Assembly: GCA_965662485.1 (NCBI GenBank)
Contig: CBFIIL010000007.1
Span: forward strand, 1 to 52,469
Origin: UBA3537 sp965662485
GTDB lineage: Bacteria; Bacteroidota; Bacteroidia; Flavobacteriales; Flavobacteriaceae
Reading direction: 5' to 3'
Length of the DNA stretch: 52,469 nucleotides
In this document: piece by piece, positions 16,269 to 25,373 of the stretch
How positions within the stretch are numbered: position 1 is the stretch's first letter
How the letters are laid out: the number at the start of each line of letters is the position of its first letter
Program-made: the position numbers and the translations under genes
The notes under the pieces: model-generated
What the model saw: the letters and a program-made list of their open reading frames with translations, nothing else
Told to the model about the DNA's origin: nothing
Database searches by the model: none

Positions 16269-17218
16269 TATTTTTTGGTTAACCCTAATTCTTTTAGGCG
16301 TTGATTTAAAAACTCACCTGCAGTGATATCTTCAAATTGTTTTGGATTTTTTTCATCAATACAACTTTCTAAAACATCTAATTTCATAGCACTAATAGGA
16401 TGCATAAAAAATGGGATAGAGTAGCGTGATGTGCTCCATAATTCTCGAGGCGGATTTATAACTCTATGGATGGTTGATTTTAGTTTGTTATTCGTATGAC
16501 GAGAAAGCATATCACCTACATTTATCATTAATTCATCCTCTTCTGCAATGGCGTCAACCCAATCTCCATTGTGGTTTTGTACTTGAAGTCCTCGACCTTG
16601 AGCCCCCATCAAAAGTGTGATTAAATTGATATCGCCATGAGCAGCAGCACGCACTGCTTTTTCAGGTTCTTGTGTTATAGGAGGATAGTGTATAGGCCTC
16701 AAAATACTATTACCATTATGGATAAGTTCATCAAAATATGTTTCTTCCAGTTCTAAATACAATGCCAATGCTCGTAAAACATATTTGGCTGTTTTTTCTA
16801 ACATTTTGTAGGTTTCTTTTCCTATGCTATTAAATTCAGGAAGTTCTTTGACTTCTACATTTGAATGATATTCGTCCTCTAATTCAGGGTTATTTTCTAC
16901 ATACTGACCAAAGTGCCAAAACTCTTTCAAATCACCTTCTTTACGTCCTTTTGCACTTTCTTTACCAAAAGAAACATAACCGCGTTGTCCTCCAATTCCT
17001 GGAACTTCATATTGTTGTTTCTTTTCTAAAGGCATATCAAAAAACTTTTTCACTTCGCCGTATAAAGAGTTTACTAACGAATCGTCAAGAAAATGACCTT
17101 TAAGTGCTACAAATCCAATGGTCTCATAGGCATGTCCAATTTCAGATACAAATTTTTGTTTTTGTTGTAAATCTTTGGACAAAAATTCTTGAAGGTTTAC
17201 ACTAGGGATTTTATTCAT
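16268..17218 (-). CDS. Isopenicillin-N-synthase-family 2-oxoglutarate/Fe(II) oxygenase
   Basis: 316-residue non-haem iron oxygenase of the isopenicillin N synthase-like superfamily. The N-terminal DIOX_N region (about 5-120) contains FVALKGHFLDDSLVNSLY and KGRKEGDLKEFWHFG. The catalytic core has the HxD pair in AAHGDINLITLL, the distal histidine in STIHRVINPP and the RxS co-substrate motif in STSRYSIPFF. All three iron ligands are present. The ATG at 17218 is preferred over a TTG two codons upstream. The substrate is unknown. It heads an operon of oxygenase, SUI1, nucleoside phosphorylase and binding-fold protein. Confidence 0.88.
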   Translation of the reverse strand: MNKIPSVNLQEFLSKDLQQKQKFVSEIGHAYETIGFVALKGHFLDDSLVNSLYGEVKKFFDMPLEKKQQYEVPGIGGQRGYVSFGKESAKGRKEGDLKEFWHFGQYVENNPELEDEYHSNVEVKELPEFNSIGKETYKMLEKTAKYVLRALALYLELEETYFDELIHNGNSILRPIHYPPITQEPEKAVRAAAHGDINLITLLMGAQGRGLQVQNHNGDWVDAIAEEDELMINVGDMLSRHTNNKLKSTIHRVINPPRELWSTSRYSIPFFMHPISAMKLDVLESCIDEKNPKQFEDITAGEFLNQRLKELGLTKK

Positions 17219-17308
17219 AATCAATACAATACTTTATACAAATATATGAAATCAATAAGTTATTTTGTTGTGTTTTAAAATTTGATGTGTTAGTTCATAT
17301 TTATTTTT

Positions 17309-17316
17309 TACATTTG
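17309..17316 (+). promoter_or_regulatory. -7 promoter box of the fused E1 dehydrogenase gene
   Basis: TACATTTG matches TAnnTTTG. It lies 22 bp before the TTG proposed as start, which leaves a short leader and supports initiation at the TTG rather than at the first ATG some 70 bases further on. No exact TTG at 19-base spacing upstream. Confidence 0.5.
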
Positions 17317-17338
17317 ACTAAAACGTTTTCGAAATTCT

Positions 17339-19327
17339 TTGAAGTCCATTTTTTCATATTCACTATTTAAAGTTTCTAAAAAGATACAGAAACAGCTCTA
17401 TTTCAATATGCTCAAATCGCGTATGATTGAAGAAAAAATGTTGATTCTTTTGCGTCAAGGAAAAATTTCCAAGTGGTTTTCAGGAATCGGTCAAGAAGCC
17501 ATTTCTGTTGGGGTTACAATGGCATTGCAAAATGATGAGTATATTCTTCCAATGCATCGAAATTTAGGTGTTTTTATCACAAGAAAAATTCCTTTACAGC
17601 GTCTTTTTTCTCAGTGGCAAGGAAAGTCAAATGGTTTTACCAAGGGTCGTGATCGTTCTTTTCATTTTGGAACACAGGAGTATAAAATAGTGGGAATGAT
17701 ATCGCACTTAGGACCACAGCTTGGAGTTGCTGACGGTATTGCGTTATCTCATATTTTAAGAAATGAAGACAAACTAACTGCCGTTTTTTCTGGAGAAGGG
17801 GGTACTAGTGAGGGGGATTTTCATGAAGCCCTCAATGTGGCCTCTGTGTGGAATCTACCTGTACTGTTTTGTATTGAAAACAACGGATATGGATTATCCA
17901 CGCCAACAGATGAACAATATAAATGCAAGCATATTGCTGATCGGGGAAAAGGTTATGGAATGGAATCTCATATCATTGAAGGTAACAATGTTTTGGAAGT
18001 GTATTCAAAAGTCAATAAAATAGCCAAAAGCGTTCGAAAAAATCCTCGTCCAGTTCTATTAGAATTTAAAACCTTTCGCCGCCGTGGCCACGAGGAAGCG
18101 AGTGGTACAAAATATGTCCCAAAAGATTTAATGACTTTTTGGGAAGCAAAAGACCCTATTTCCAATTTTGAAGAATTTTTACTAAAACAAGATGTTTTAT
18201 CCGCATCAAAAATAAAAGAGTTAAAAGCAGAAATTTCAAATGAAATTCAAAATGGTTTGGACTCAGCTTTTGCCGAAAAAGCTATCGTTGCAGATTTAAA
18301 AACAGAACTTAATGATGTTTACAAAACTTTTGATTACCAAGAGATTAAGCCAAACAACTCTTTAAAAGAACTTCGCTTCGTAGATGCCATTTCTGAAGGA
18401 CTAAAACAATCGATGGAACAACACGAGGACCTTATTATTATGGGTCAAGACATTGCCGAATATGGAGGTGTTTTTAAAATTACAGACGGTTTTGTCGAAC
18501 AATTTGGCAAAGCCCGTGTTCGTAATACACCCATATGTGAATCTGCTATTGTTGAAGTCGCAATGGGTTTGTCTATCGCTGGCATAAAATCTGTGGTTGA
18601 GTTACAATTTGCCGATTTTGTAAGCTCAGGTTTCAATCCCATTGTTAATTATTTAGCCAAATCACACTATCGCTGGGGGCAAGAGGCTAATATTGTTCTC
18701 CGAATGCCTTGTGGTGCAGGTGTTGGAGCAGGGCCTTTTCATTCACAAACTAATGAAGCTTGGTTTACAAAGACTCCTGGGTTAAAAGTAGTATATCCTG
18801 CGTTTCCTTTTGATGCCAAAGGACTTTTAGCCACAGCAATTGAAGATCCAAACCCAGTTTTATTTTTTGAACATAAAGCCCTTTACAGAAGCACAAGACA
18901 AAACATTCCAACAGCGTACTACACTTTACCTCTTGGGAAAGCAGCTCTACTTAATGAAGGTAATGATGTTACAATTGTTTCATACGGAGCTGCAGTACAT
19001 TGGGCCCTTGAAACTCTAGATAATAATCCTAGTATTTCTGCTGATTTGATTGATTTGCGTTCACTTCAACCTCTGGATATGGATTGTGTTTTGAATTCTG
19101 TCAAAAAAACAAGTCGTGTGATTATTCTTCAAGAAGATTCTATTTTTGGTGGTATTGCGAGTGATATCTCTGCACAAATTATGGAACAAGCATTTGAATA
19201 TCTAGATGCACCAGTGCAGCGTATAGGGAGTTTAAATACCCCAATTCCATTTGCAAGTTCGCTAGAACAGCAGTATCTTGCAAAGCGTAATTTTGAGACT
19301 GCACTCAATACGCTTTTGGACTATTAA
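17339..19327 (+). CDS. Fused alpha/beta E1 component of a 2-oxoacid dehydrogenase
   Basis: 662-residue thiamine-diphosphate enzyme with E1 alpha (about 20-315) and E1 beta (about 335-662) in one chain. Such fused E1 proteins serve branched-chain 2-oxoacid or acetoin/pyruvate-type dehydrogenase complexes. The ThDP motif is seen as GEGGTSEGDFHEAL ending in ENNGYG; the usual GDG is GEG here. The beta half has GQDIAEYGGVFK, TPICESAIVEVAMGLS and ILQEDSIFGG. The first ATG would remove the conserved LYFNMLKSRMIEEKM helix, so the TTG at 17339 is the better start and has a -7 box before it. E2 and E3 genes are not in the window. The sterol-desaturase-type gene follows with no gap. Confidence 0.88.
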   Translation: MKSIFSYSLFKVSKKIQKQLYFNMLKSRMIEEKMLILLRQGKISKWFSGIGQEAISVGVTMALQNDEYILPMHRNLGVFITRKIPLQRLFSQWQGKSNGFTKGRDRSFHFGTQEYKIVGMISHLGPQLGVADGIALSHILRNEDKLTAVFSGEGGTSEGDFHEALNVASVWNLPVLFCIENNGYGLSTPTDEQYKCKHIADRGKGYGMESHIIEGNNVLEVYSKVNKIAKSVRKNPRPVLLEFKTFRRRGHEEASGTKYVPKDLMTFWEAKDPISNFEEFLLKQDVLSASKIKELKAEISNEIQNGLDSAFAEKAIVADLKTELNDVYKTFDYQEIKPNNSLKELRFVDAISEGLKQSMEQHEDLIIMGQDIAEYGGVFKITDGFVEQFGKARVRNTPICESAIVEVAMGLSIAGIKSVVELQFADFVSSGFNPIVNYLAKSHYRWGQEANIVLRMPCGAGVGAGPFHSQTNEAWFTKTPGLKVVYPAFPFDAKGLLATAIEDPNPVLFFEHKALYRSTRQNIPTAYYTLPLGKAALLNEGNDVTIVSYGAAVHWALETLDNNPSISADLIDLRSLQPLDMDCVLNSVKKTSRVIILQEDSIFGGIASDISAQIMEQAFEYLDAPVQRIGSLNTPIPFASSLEQQYLAKRNFETALNTLLDY

Positions 19328-20203
19328 ATGGACTGTTTAGAACTTTTTTTTAATGCTTTTTTGGGTACTGTAAAATGGACATGGCGTTCCATAATCTTTG
19401 ATGTACCATGGCACCGCAATTACTTTTGGGGCCTCATTGCGATTTCTATTTTAGTTTTTGCACTTGAAATTGTGTTTCCTTGGCGAAAAGAACAAAAAAT
19501 TCTTCGAAAAGACTTTTGGTTGGATGGTTTTTATATGTTTTTCAACTTTTTCATTTTTAGCATTTTTATAAGTGGTTTTTACAAATGTATTTCTAAGCTC
19601 TCAAGTGACATGCTCGGCCTAAAAATGACAAGCCTTTCTATTATAGATTTATCTAATTTCTCACCGATAGTTCAATTGCTGATCTTTTTTGTGGTGTTGG
19701 ATTTTGTACAGTGGTTTACACATACATTATTACATCGTTACGACTTTTTATGGAAATTTCATAAGGTACACCACTCTGTTAAAGAGATGGGTTTTGCAGC
19801 ACACTTACGTTATCACTGGATGGAAAATATTTTGTATAAACCTCTAAAAGTCTTAGCGTTAATGTTTTTGGGTGGTTTTCAGCCCGAACAAGCTTTTGTA
19901 GTGCATTTTTTGGCAATTGCTATCGGTCATCTAAATCATGCCAATATTAAATTGGACTATGGTCCGTTGAAGTACATTTTTAATAACCCCATTATGCACT
20001 TGTATCACCATGCCCACACCCTTCCTGAACCCTTCAAAAATGGGGCAAATTTTGCCATCAGTTTAAGCGTATGGGATTATGTTTTTAAAACAAATTATGT
20101 TCCAAAACCAGATAAAAATTTACGTCTTGGCTATAGCGATGATATCAAAATGCCTCAAAACTTTTTAGGACAGCTGGGTTATGGTTTTCGAAAAGAAGAT
20201 TGA
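19328..20203 (+). CDS. Fatty acid hydroxylase / sterol desaturase family membrane protein
   Basis: 291-residue integral membrane di-iron oxygenase with about four to five hydrophobic segments. The family's histidine boxes are present: HTLLH (near 138), HKVHH (near 153), HLNHAN, and HLYHHAH near the C-terminus. Members hydroxylate or desaturate lipid chains or carotenoids; the substrate cannot be read from sequence. The ATG directly follows the stop of the E1 gene, so the two are translationally linked. The 3' end is convergent with hutG at a 1-bp distance. Confidence 0.9.
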   Translation: MDCLELFFNAFLGTVKWTWRSIIFDVPWHRNYFWGLIAISILVFALEIVFPWRKEQKILRKDFWLDGFYMFFNFFIFSIFISGFYKCISKLSSDMLGLKMTSLSIIDLSNFSPIVQLLIFFVVLDFVQWFTHTLLHRYDFLWKFHKVHHSVKEMGFAAHLRYHWMENILYKPLKVLALMFLGGFQPEQAFVVHFLAIAIGHLNHANIKLDYGPLKYIFNNPIMHLYHHAHTLPEPFKNGANFAISLSVWDYVFKTNYVPKPDKNLRLGYSDDIKMPQNFLGQLGYGFRKED

Positions 20204-20204
20204 T

Positions 20205-21218
20205 TTATTCGCTTTTTGAAGCCATAAAATTAACAATCAATGCAGTAATCATTTTACCGACATTAAAATCCTTTTTTTTGGGATTTAACTTTGGTGCTGC
20301 TTCACATATATGGAGATAGATTGCATTTGAATTTTTACCTAAATCAAACACAAATTGTGCTGCTTTTGTATTATTAAATCCAATAGGGGTCATGGCGCTA
20401 CTGGGACAATGGGCTATAGCATCACAATCGACTTCTAGTCCATAGGGTTGTTTGCTTATAAAATTTTGTCCTTTTTCTAGAGCTTTTCTAAATGAAATTT
20501 CTTGTCTAACGTCAATGCTTTCAAAAGAAATATAGTCTATATCTTCATTATTTTCAATGCTGTTATAAATAGATTCAGAAGTATAACTTTCATGTACTCC
20601 AAAAATAAAATAACGTTTCAAAAATCCTTCATCCATGGCGTAACTAAATCCATTTCCACTGTGTCGGCCTTCCAATGCTCTAAAATCGGTGTGTGCATCA
20701 AAATTTATGGTGTTTACTTTACTTTTTAAAGCCAATGCACAGCCTTTAATCAAGCCATACGCATTGTTGTGCCCACCGCCAATGGCGATAGGTATTTTTC
20801 CATTTTTTTTAACCAAATGTACCAAATGGGTAACTTCATTATCTATTGTGTTTACTTTTTTTCGGAGCTTTTTTTCAATCTTATCATCACTCATTTTGAA
20901 ATCTATTTTATCGAAATCAAAATGCCCTAAAATAAGAAGATGATTGGCGTTTGTAAAACGATTAGATTGGATATTTAAAATCGTTTTTAGTACCGAATTC
21001 CAAGCATTTTTTGTTCCAGGCTTCCCAAAGTTTGCACGTACACCTATATCTTCTGAAATGCCAAAAAGAACGAACTTAGCGGATGATTTTTCAAGTTGAT
21101 TATCGATAGATGTTTTGGAGTCTCCAAATGAAACATCTTCAAAAAATTTTGTTTCACCTTCTCGTTTTTGAACTAGCGTTTTTGCTTTTTTGGACGTTAA
21201 AATTTTAAAATGTTTCAT
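20205..21218 (-). CDS. hutG: Formimidoylglutamase / arginase-family ureohydrolase
   Basis: 337-residue Mn-dependent ureohydrolase-fold enzyme. Metal-binding motifs are GGGHNNAYG and NFDAHTDFR, with GLEVDCDAIAHCPSS in the position of the distal SxDxDxxDP motif. The immediate upstream neighbour is imidazolonepropionase, so hydrolysis of N-formimidoyl-L-glutamate to glutamate and formamide is the likely role. The ATG at 21218 (MKHFKILTSKK) avoids the overlap with hutI given by a longer frame. The third motif is degenerate (EVDCDAI rather than SFDVDAL), as is common in flavobacterial members. Histidase and urocanase are not in the window. Confidence 0.82.
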   Translation of the reverse strand: MKHFKILTSKKAKTLVQKREGETKFFEDVSFGDSKTSIDNQLEKSSAKFVLFGISEDIGVRANFGKPGTKNAWNSVLKTILNIQSNRFTNANHLLILGHFDFDKIDFKMSDDKIEKKLRKKVNTIDNEVTHLVHLVKKNGKIPIAIGGGHNNAYGLIKGCALALKSKVNTINFDAHTDFRALEGRHSGNGFSYAMDEGFLKRYFIFGVHESYTSESIYNSIENNEDIDYISFESIDVRQEISFRKALEKGQNFISKQPYGLEVDCDAIAHCPSSAMTPIGFNNTKAAQFVFDLGKNSNAIYLHICEAAPKLNPKKKDFNVGKMITALIVNFMASKSE

Positions 21219-21228
21219 CTTGTAGTTC

Positions 21229-22464
21229 TTAAAAGAAATTACCCTCAAGCATCACTTTTTCCACAGGATGATTTCCAAATTCATATGGAATTTGGTGGTA
21301 GGAATCCATTTTTTTGGTCAAAATAAGATTGGCTTTTTTTCCAACAGAAATACTGCCGTAATGTTCAGAAATTCCCATTGCATAAGCACCATTGATGGTA
21401 GCGGCATTAATGGCTTCTTCGGGTGTCATTTTCATTTTGATACAAGCCAAACTCACCACAAAATTCATATTTCCACTTGGTGCAGAACCAGGGTTGTAAT
21501 CACTAGCTAAAGCTAGTGCTAAACCTTCGTTTATAAGTTTTCGTGCAGGGGTATAGGGAATGCCTAAGAAAAAGGAACAGCCTGGCAAAGCAACAGGCAT
21601 AGTTTCAGAGTTTTTAAGCGCTTCAATATCACTGTAAGAAAGCTCTTCCAAATGATCTACAGACAGGGCATTGTGTTGTACACCAAGAGCGACACCACCA
21701 AATGAATTAAATTGGTTCACATGAATTTTTGGTTGTAAGTCGTATGTTTTTGCTGCAGATAAAATTTGATTGGTTTCATCGAGATCGAAATATCCTTTTT
21801 CACAAAATACATCGACAAAATCCGCTAAATTCTCTTGACTGATTTTTGGAAGCATCTCATTGATTATTAAGTCAATATAACCTGATTTATTAGTTTTAAA
21901 TTCTTCTGGAACAGCATGAGCCCCCAAAAATGTAGCTTTAATTTTTAGATTTGTCTCTTGCTTAATACGTTGAACAACTCGAAGCATTTTTAGTTCCGCA
22001 TCGGCCGTTAGTCCATATCCTGATTTAATTTCTAAAGCTCCAGTTCCTAATTCTATGAGATTTTGAATTCGTGCCATCGACTGTTCAAAAAGATCATCTT
22101 CAGAAGCGTTTTGAAGACTTTTGGCAGAGTTTAAAATACCTCCACCACGTTGAGCAATGTCTTCGTAACTCAATCCATTTATACGATCTACAAACTCTTG
22201 ACTGCGATTTCCAGCATAGACCACGTGAGAATGACTATCGCACCAACAAGGTAAAACCAATCGGTCGGTAGCATCAATGAGTTCATCATTGTTTTGCGTT
22301 TTATAATCCGTCATTGAACCAAAATCAACAATATAATCATCTTGTATTGCCAAGAATGCATTGTCTATTTTTGGAAGGGTTTTCATCGCTTCTCCAGCCA
22401 CCTTTTTTGGGCAATCTGAGCGCACTTGAAGCAGCTCTCGAATATTGATAAAAACTTTACGCAT
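21229..22464 (-). CDS. hutI: Imidazolonepropionase
   Basis: 411-residue amidohydrolase that opens 4-imidazolone-5-propanoate to N-formimidoyl-L-glutamate in histidine catabolism. The metal site HxH is in CDSHSHVVYAGNR, with further ligands in FLGAHAVPEEF, IHVNQFNSFGG and SDYNPGSAPSGN. The substrate arginine motif (AGNRSQEF) follows the HxH. Length is standard. It is followed by hutG after about 10 bp and preceded by fumC with a 4-bp gap, so fumC-hutI-hutG probably form one transcript linking histidine degradation to central metabolism. Confidence 0.96.
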   Translation of the reverse strand: MRKVFINIRELLQVRSDCPKKVAGEAMKTLPKIDNAFLAIQDDYIVDFGSMTDYKTQNNDELIDATDRLVLPCWCDSHSHVVYAGNRSQEFVDRINGLSYEDIAQRGGGILNSAKSLQNASEDDLFEQSMARIQNLIELGTGALEIKSGYGLTADAELKMLRVVQRIKQETNLKIKATFLGAHAVPEEFKTNKSGYIDLIINEMLPKISQENLADFVDVFCEKGYFDLDETNQILSAAKTYDLQPKIHVNQFNSFGGVALGVQHNALSVDHLEELSYSDIEALKNSETMPVALPGCSFFLGIPYTPARKLINEGLALALASDYNPGSAPSGNMNFVVSLACIKMKMTPEEAINAATINGAYAMGISEHYGSISVGKKANLILTKKMDSYHQIPYEFGNHPVEKVMLEGNFF

Positions 22465-22468
22465 TGTT

Positions 22469-23866
22469 TTAATTTAACCCTCCAGTCATTTCTTCGGGTT
22501 TAACCCAAGCATCATATTCTTCTGCAGTAACATAGCCCAAATTGATGGCTTCCTCGCGAAGTGTTGTACCGTTTTTGTGTGCGGTATTGGCAATCTCGGC
22601 AGCTTTGTAATATCCAATTTTTGTATTTAATGCAGTAACGAGCATCAGTGAATTGTTGAGTAATGCTTCAATAACTTTATGATTTGGTTCTATACCAGAA
22701 GCACAATGTTTTTCAAAACTTAAACAAGCATCTCCAATCAGTTGCGCCGATTGTAACAAGTTGGCGGCTAACATGGGTTTAAAGACATTTAACTCATAAT
22801 GTCCTTGAGTAGCACCAACAGTTACAGCCACATCGTTCCCCATGACTTGCGCACATACCATGGTCAATGCTTCACATTGGGTGGGGTTCACTTTTCCAGG
22901 CATAATTGAGCTTCCGGGTTCGTTGGCAGGAATAATAATTTCTCCAATTCCAGAACGTGGTCCAGAGGCCATCATTCGAATATCATTAGCAATTTTATTG
23001 AGTGCAACGGCTAATTGTTTTAATGCACCATGCGATTCTACAATAGCATCATGCGCGGCAAGAGCTTCAAATTTATTTTTAGCAGTAACAAATGGAAGAC
23101 CAGTAAATTCTGCAATATATTTCGCGACCAACACATCATATCCTTTTGGCGTATTAAGACCTGTGCCTACTGCCGTTCCACCCAAAGCCAGTTCGCTAAG
23201 ATGTTCTAATGTATTTTTTAGTGCTTTAAGTCCATGGTCTAGCTGAGAAACATAACCTGAAAATTCTTGTCCCAAGGTCAGAGGAGTTGCATCCATAAGG
23301 TGCGTCCGTCCAATTTTTACAACCTCTTTAAAATCTATAGATTTTTGGTGTAAAGTATTTCGAAGTTGTTCTACACCTGGGATTGTAACTTCTATAATTT
23401 TTTTATACCCTGCAATATGCATTCCTGTTGGGAATGTATCATTAGACGATTGTGATTTATTCACATCATCATTGGGTTGAATGGTTTTTTCGCCTTCGCC
23501 AATAGTGTTTCCAACCAATTGATGCGCTCTGTTGGCAATAACCTCATTGAGATTCATATTGCTTTGTGTTCCTGAGCCTGTTTGCCAAATGACCAGTGGA
23601 AATTGGTCGTTGTGTTTTCCGTCTAAAATTTCATCACAAACTTGAGCAATTAAATTTCGTTTTTCTTCAGACAAAACTCCTAATTCATGATTGGCAAAAG
23701 CCGCTGCTTTTTTAAGATAAGCAAACCCATAGACTACTTCTAGTGGCATAGACCCAGCAGCTCCAATTTTAAAATTATTTCGAGAGCGCTCCGTCTGTGC
23801 GCCCCAGAGTTTATCAGCAGGGACTTGAACCTCACCCATGGTATCTTTTTCTGTTCTGAATTTCAT
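22469..23866 (-). CDS. fumC: Class II fumarate hydratase
   Basis: 465-residue fumarase of the oxygen-stable class II, which interconverts fumarate and L-malate in the TCA cycle. The superfamily signature GSSIMPGKVNP is intact, with TGSGTQSNMNLNEVIANRA and GRTHLMDATPLTLGQEFSGY as the other two active-site regions. Full length and unremarkable. A TAAATTTG box lies about 20 bp upstream of the ATG. The following hutI starts 4 bp after its stop. Confidence 0.97.
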   Translation of the reverse strand: MKFRTEKDTMGEVQVPADKLWGAQTERSRNNFKIGAAGSMPLEVVYGFAYLKKAAAFANHELGVLSEEKRNLIAQVCDEILDGKHNDQFPLVIWQTGSGTQSNMNLNEVIANRAHQLVGNTIGEGEKTIQPNDDVNKSQSSNDTFPTGMHIAGYKKIIEVTIPGVEQLRNTLHQKSIDFKEVVKIGRTHLMDATPLTLGQEFSGYVSQLDHGLKALKNTLEHLSELALGGTAVGTGLNTPKGYDVLVAKYIAEFTGLPFVTAKNKFEALAAHDAIVESHGALKQLAVALNKIANDIRMMASGPRSGIGEIIIPANEPGSSIMPGKVNPTQCEALTMVCAQVMGNDVAVTVGATQGHYELNVFKPMLAANLLQSAQLIGDACLSFEKHCASGIEPNHKVIEALLNNSLMLVTALNTKIGYYKAAEIANTAHKNGTTLREEAINLGYVTAEEYDAWVKPEEMTGGLN

Positions 23867-23886
23867 ACAAATGGCTATTAATATTA

Positions 23887-23894
23887 CAAATTTA
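23887..23894 (-). promoter_or_regulatory. -7 promoter box of fumC
   Basis: The minus strand reads TAAATTTG, an exact TAnnTTTG match, 20 bp before the fumC ATG. The -33 half is not clear. Confidence 0.5.
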
Positions 23895-23969
23895 GGTGTT
23901 TTTAAAGAATAAGAACTAAAAAAGCCATCAAAACATTATTAGATGTCTTCAGTTTTTGGATAAAATTAT

Positions 23970-23977
23970 TACTTTTG
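23970..23977 (+). promoter_or_regulatory. -7 promoter box of the lipoprotein gene
   Basis: TACTTTTG matches TAnnTTTG and lies 20 bp before the ATG at 23998. It falls inside the longer open frame from 23956, arguing for the downstream start. Confidence 0.45.
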
Positions 23978-23997
23978 GAGTCCCTAAATCTAATAAA

Positions 23998-25284
23998 ATG
24001 AACTACAAATTTTTTGCTCTACTAGCCACACTATCTATTTTTATTCTGTCTTGTCTTGACACCAAAAAAACTTCTCAAACACAAAATCCTAAACGTGTAT
24101 TTAAGGGTAACGTCGTTATTGGACATGAAGCTCATAGTTTTAGCCCATGCAATAGTCAAAAAGTATATTGGATTAATGGAAATCAAAAATTTGAGCATTT
24201 AGACTCATTATATCAAAAATTTCGATACCCAACGGCCTATTCGCCTGTTTATGTTGAAATGACTGCAACGTTGGATACGGTTTCTGAGCGCATTGGCTTT
24301 GCCGAAGATTTTGATGGTTATGTTTTATTAGATTCTATTCTTAAAGTTGAAATGTTAGAGCCTTACAATGATTGTCACAAACTTTTGTCAAATACAACTG
24401 ATCAAACTTTTGCAGCAGAACAAGTATCGTTTAATGTTTATAATTTTGAATTTGGAAACTATACACATACCACGGTAACGCCATTAGGATTTAGAATTTC
24501 TAAGGACTATTTAAAACACACTGTTTTGGGACATTTAGAAAGTGTTCAAACAGCTGATTTAGACAACAATGGTTTTCAAGAATTATATGTTATTTATGAT
24601 ACGCCAAATGAAGATTTATCGGCAAAGCTTTGGATATTAAACAACGATGCCAATGATTTTGTTAATACGGTCTATATTCCAAAATTTAAGAACAAAATAG
24701 GGTATCAAGGTCATGATAGATTTACATTTTATCCCAACTATTTAAAACGAGAATTCCCTCTTTACAACGATGATGACAAAGATAAAAGGCCAACTGCAGG
24801 AACATGGGTAATTCACTATGGGTTGGAACACAAGGAAGATGGAATAACTCTTGTTGAACTTCCTGGCGCACATTGGCAGGGCGGTATTGATTGGAATTTA
24901 AATCATTCAGAAATAGATTCAAATACAAAGCGGCAATGCTTTGAATATTATGACAAAAACAATGGAAAAGTTGTTTCTCAATTAGAACTTCGTATTAATA
25001 ACAACCAATTTGAAGGTCTTTATGGCTGGGATGATGGCGAAACCGATAGCTCTTATGGTATTTTAAAACATGGAATAGTTGACGGTCATTTGTATTGGGT
25101 GGAGTATCATTACAATACAGAAGGTCAGGACATGGTACAAGAAGTTGTTTTTAAGAAAATACAACAGGGGTATCTTCAAGGGTTTGGAGAGCTATATGAA
25201 AACAATGGGGTCTATAGAATTGACCGAAGCAAAGAAATTGATTTTGCAACAGGGCTATTTTTTAGGAAGACTGATTGCCCTTAA
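23998..25284 (+). CDS. Predicted lipoprotein of unknown function
   Basis: 428-residue protein with a lipoprotein signal (MNYKFFALLATLSIFILSC, lipobox ILSC with C19). The N-terminal part (about 35-130) has the VIGHEAHSFSPCNSQKVYWI pattern and a second cysteine in YNDCHK, resembling small envelope beta domains that carry a PC-type loop. The remaining part (about 150-425) is beta-rich with an acidic DLDNNGFQELYV segment reminiscent of calcium-binding loops, and many Trp/Gly turns. No enzymatic motif is seen. The start at 23998 is chosen to expose the lipoprotein signal. The gene is monocistronic between fumC (divergent) and a 57-aa gene. Confidence 0.7.
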   Translation: MNYKFFALLATLSIFILSCLDTKKTSQTQNPKRVFKGNVVIGHEAHSFSPCNSQKVYWINGNQKFEHLDSLYQKFRYPTAYSPVYVEMTATLDTVSERIGFAEDFDGYVLLDSILKVEMLEPYNDCHKLLSNTTDQTFAAEQVSFNVYNFEFGNYTHTTVTPLGFRISKDYLKHTVLGHLESVQTADLDNNGFQELYVIYDTPNEDLSAKLWILNNDANDFVNTVYIPKFKNKIGYQGHDRFTFYPNYLKREFPLYNDDDKDKRPTAGTWVIHYGLEHKEDGITLVELPGAHWQGGIDWNLNHSEIDSNTKRQCFEYYDKNNGKVVSQLELRINNNQFEGLYGWDDGETDSSYGILKHGIVDGHLYWVEYHYNTEGQDMVQEVVFKKIQQGYLQGFGELYENNGVYRIDRSKEIDFATGLFFRKTDCP

Positions 25285-25315
25285 AAAAACTGTTAATAAT
25301 TTTAAATATTTACGT

Positions 25316-25345
25316 TGTAAAACACCAAATGTTGCCCTATATTTG
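25316..25345 (+). promoter_or_regulatory. Consensus promoter of the 57-aa protein gene
   Basis: TTG at 25316-25318, a 19-base spacer, then TATATTTG at 25338-25345. This is an exact fit to the flavobacterial TTG-N19-TAnnTTTG promoter and the best promoter seen in the window. The ATG follows 28 bp later. Confidence 0.75.
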
Positions 25346-25373
25346 CACTAAGTTTATTTGAAAAAAACATATT

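Noticed and set aside
22842..23246. 134-codon open frame opposite fumC
   Set aside because: It mirrors a strongly conserved enzyme gene in the antisense frame and shows no protein-like features.
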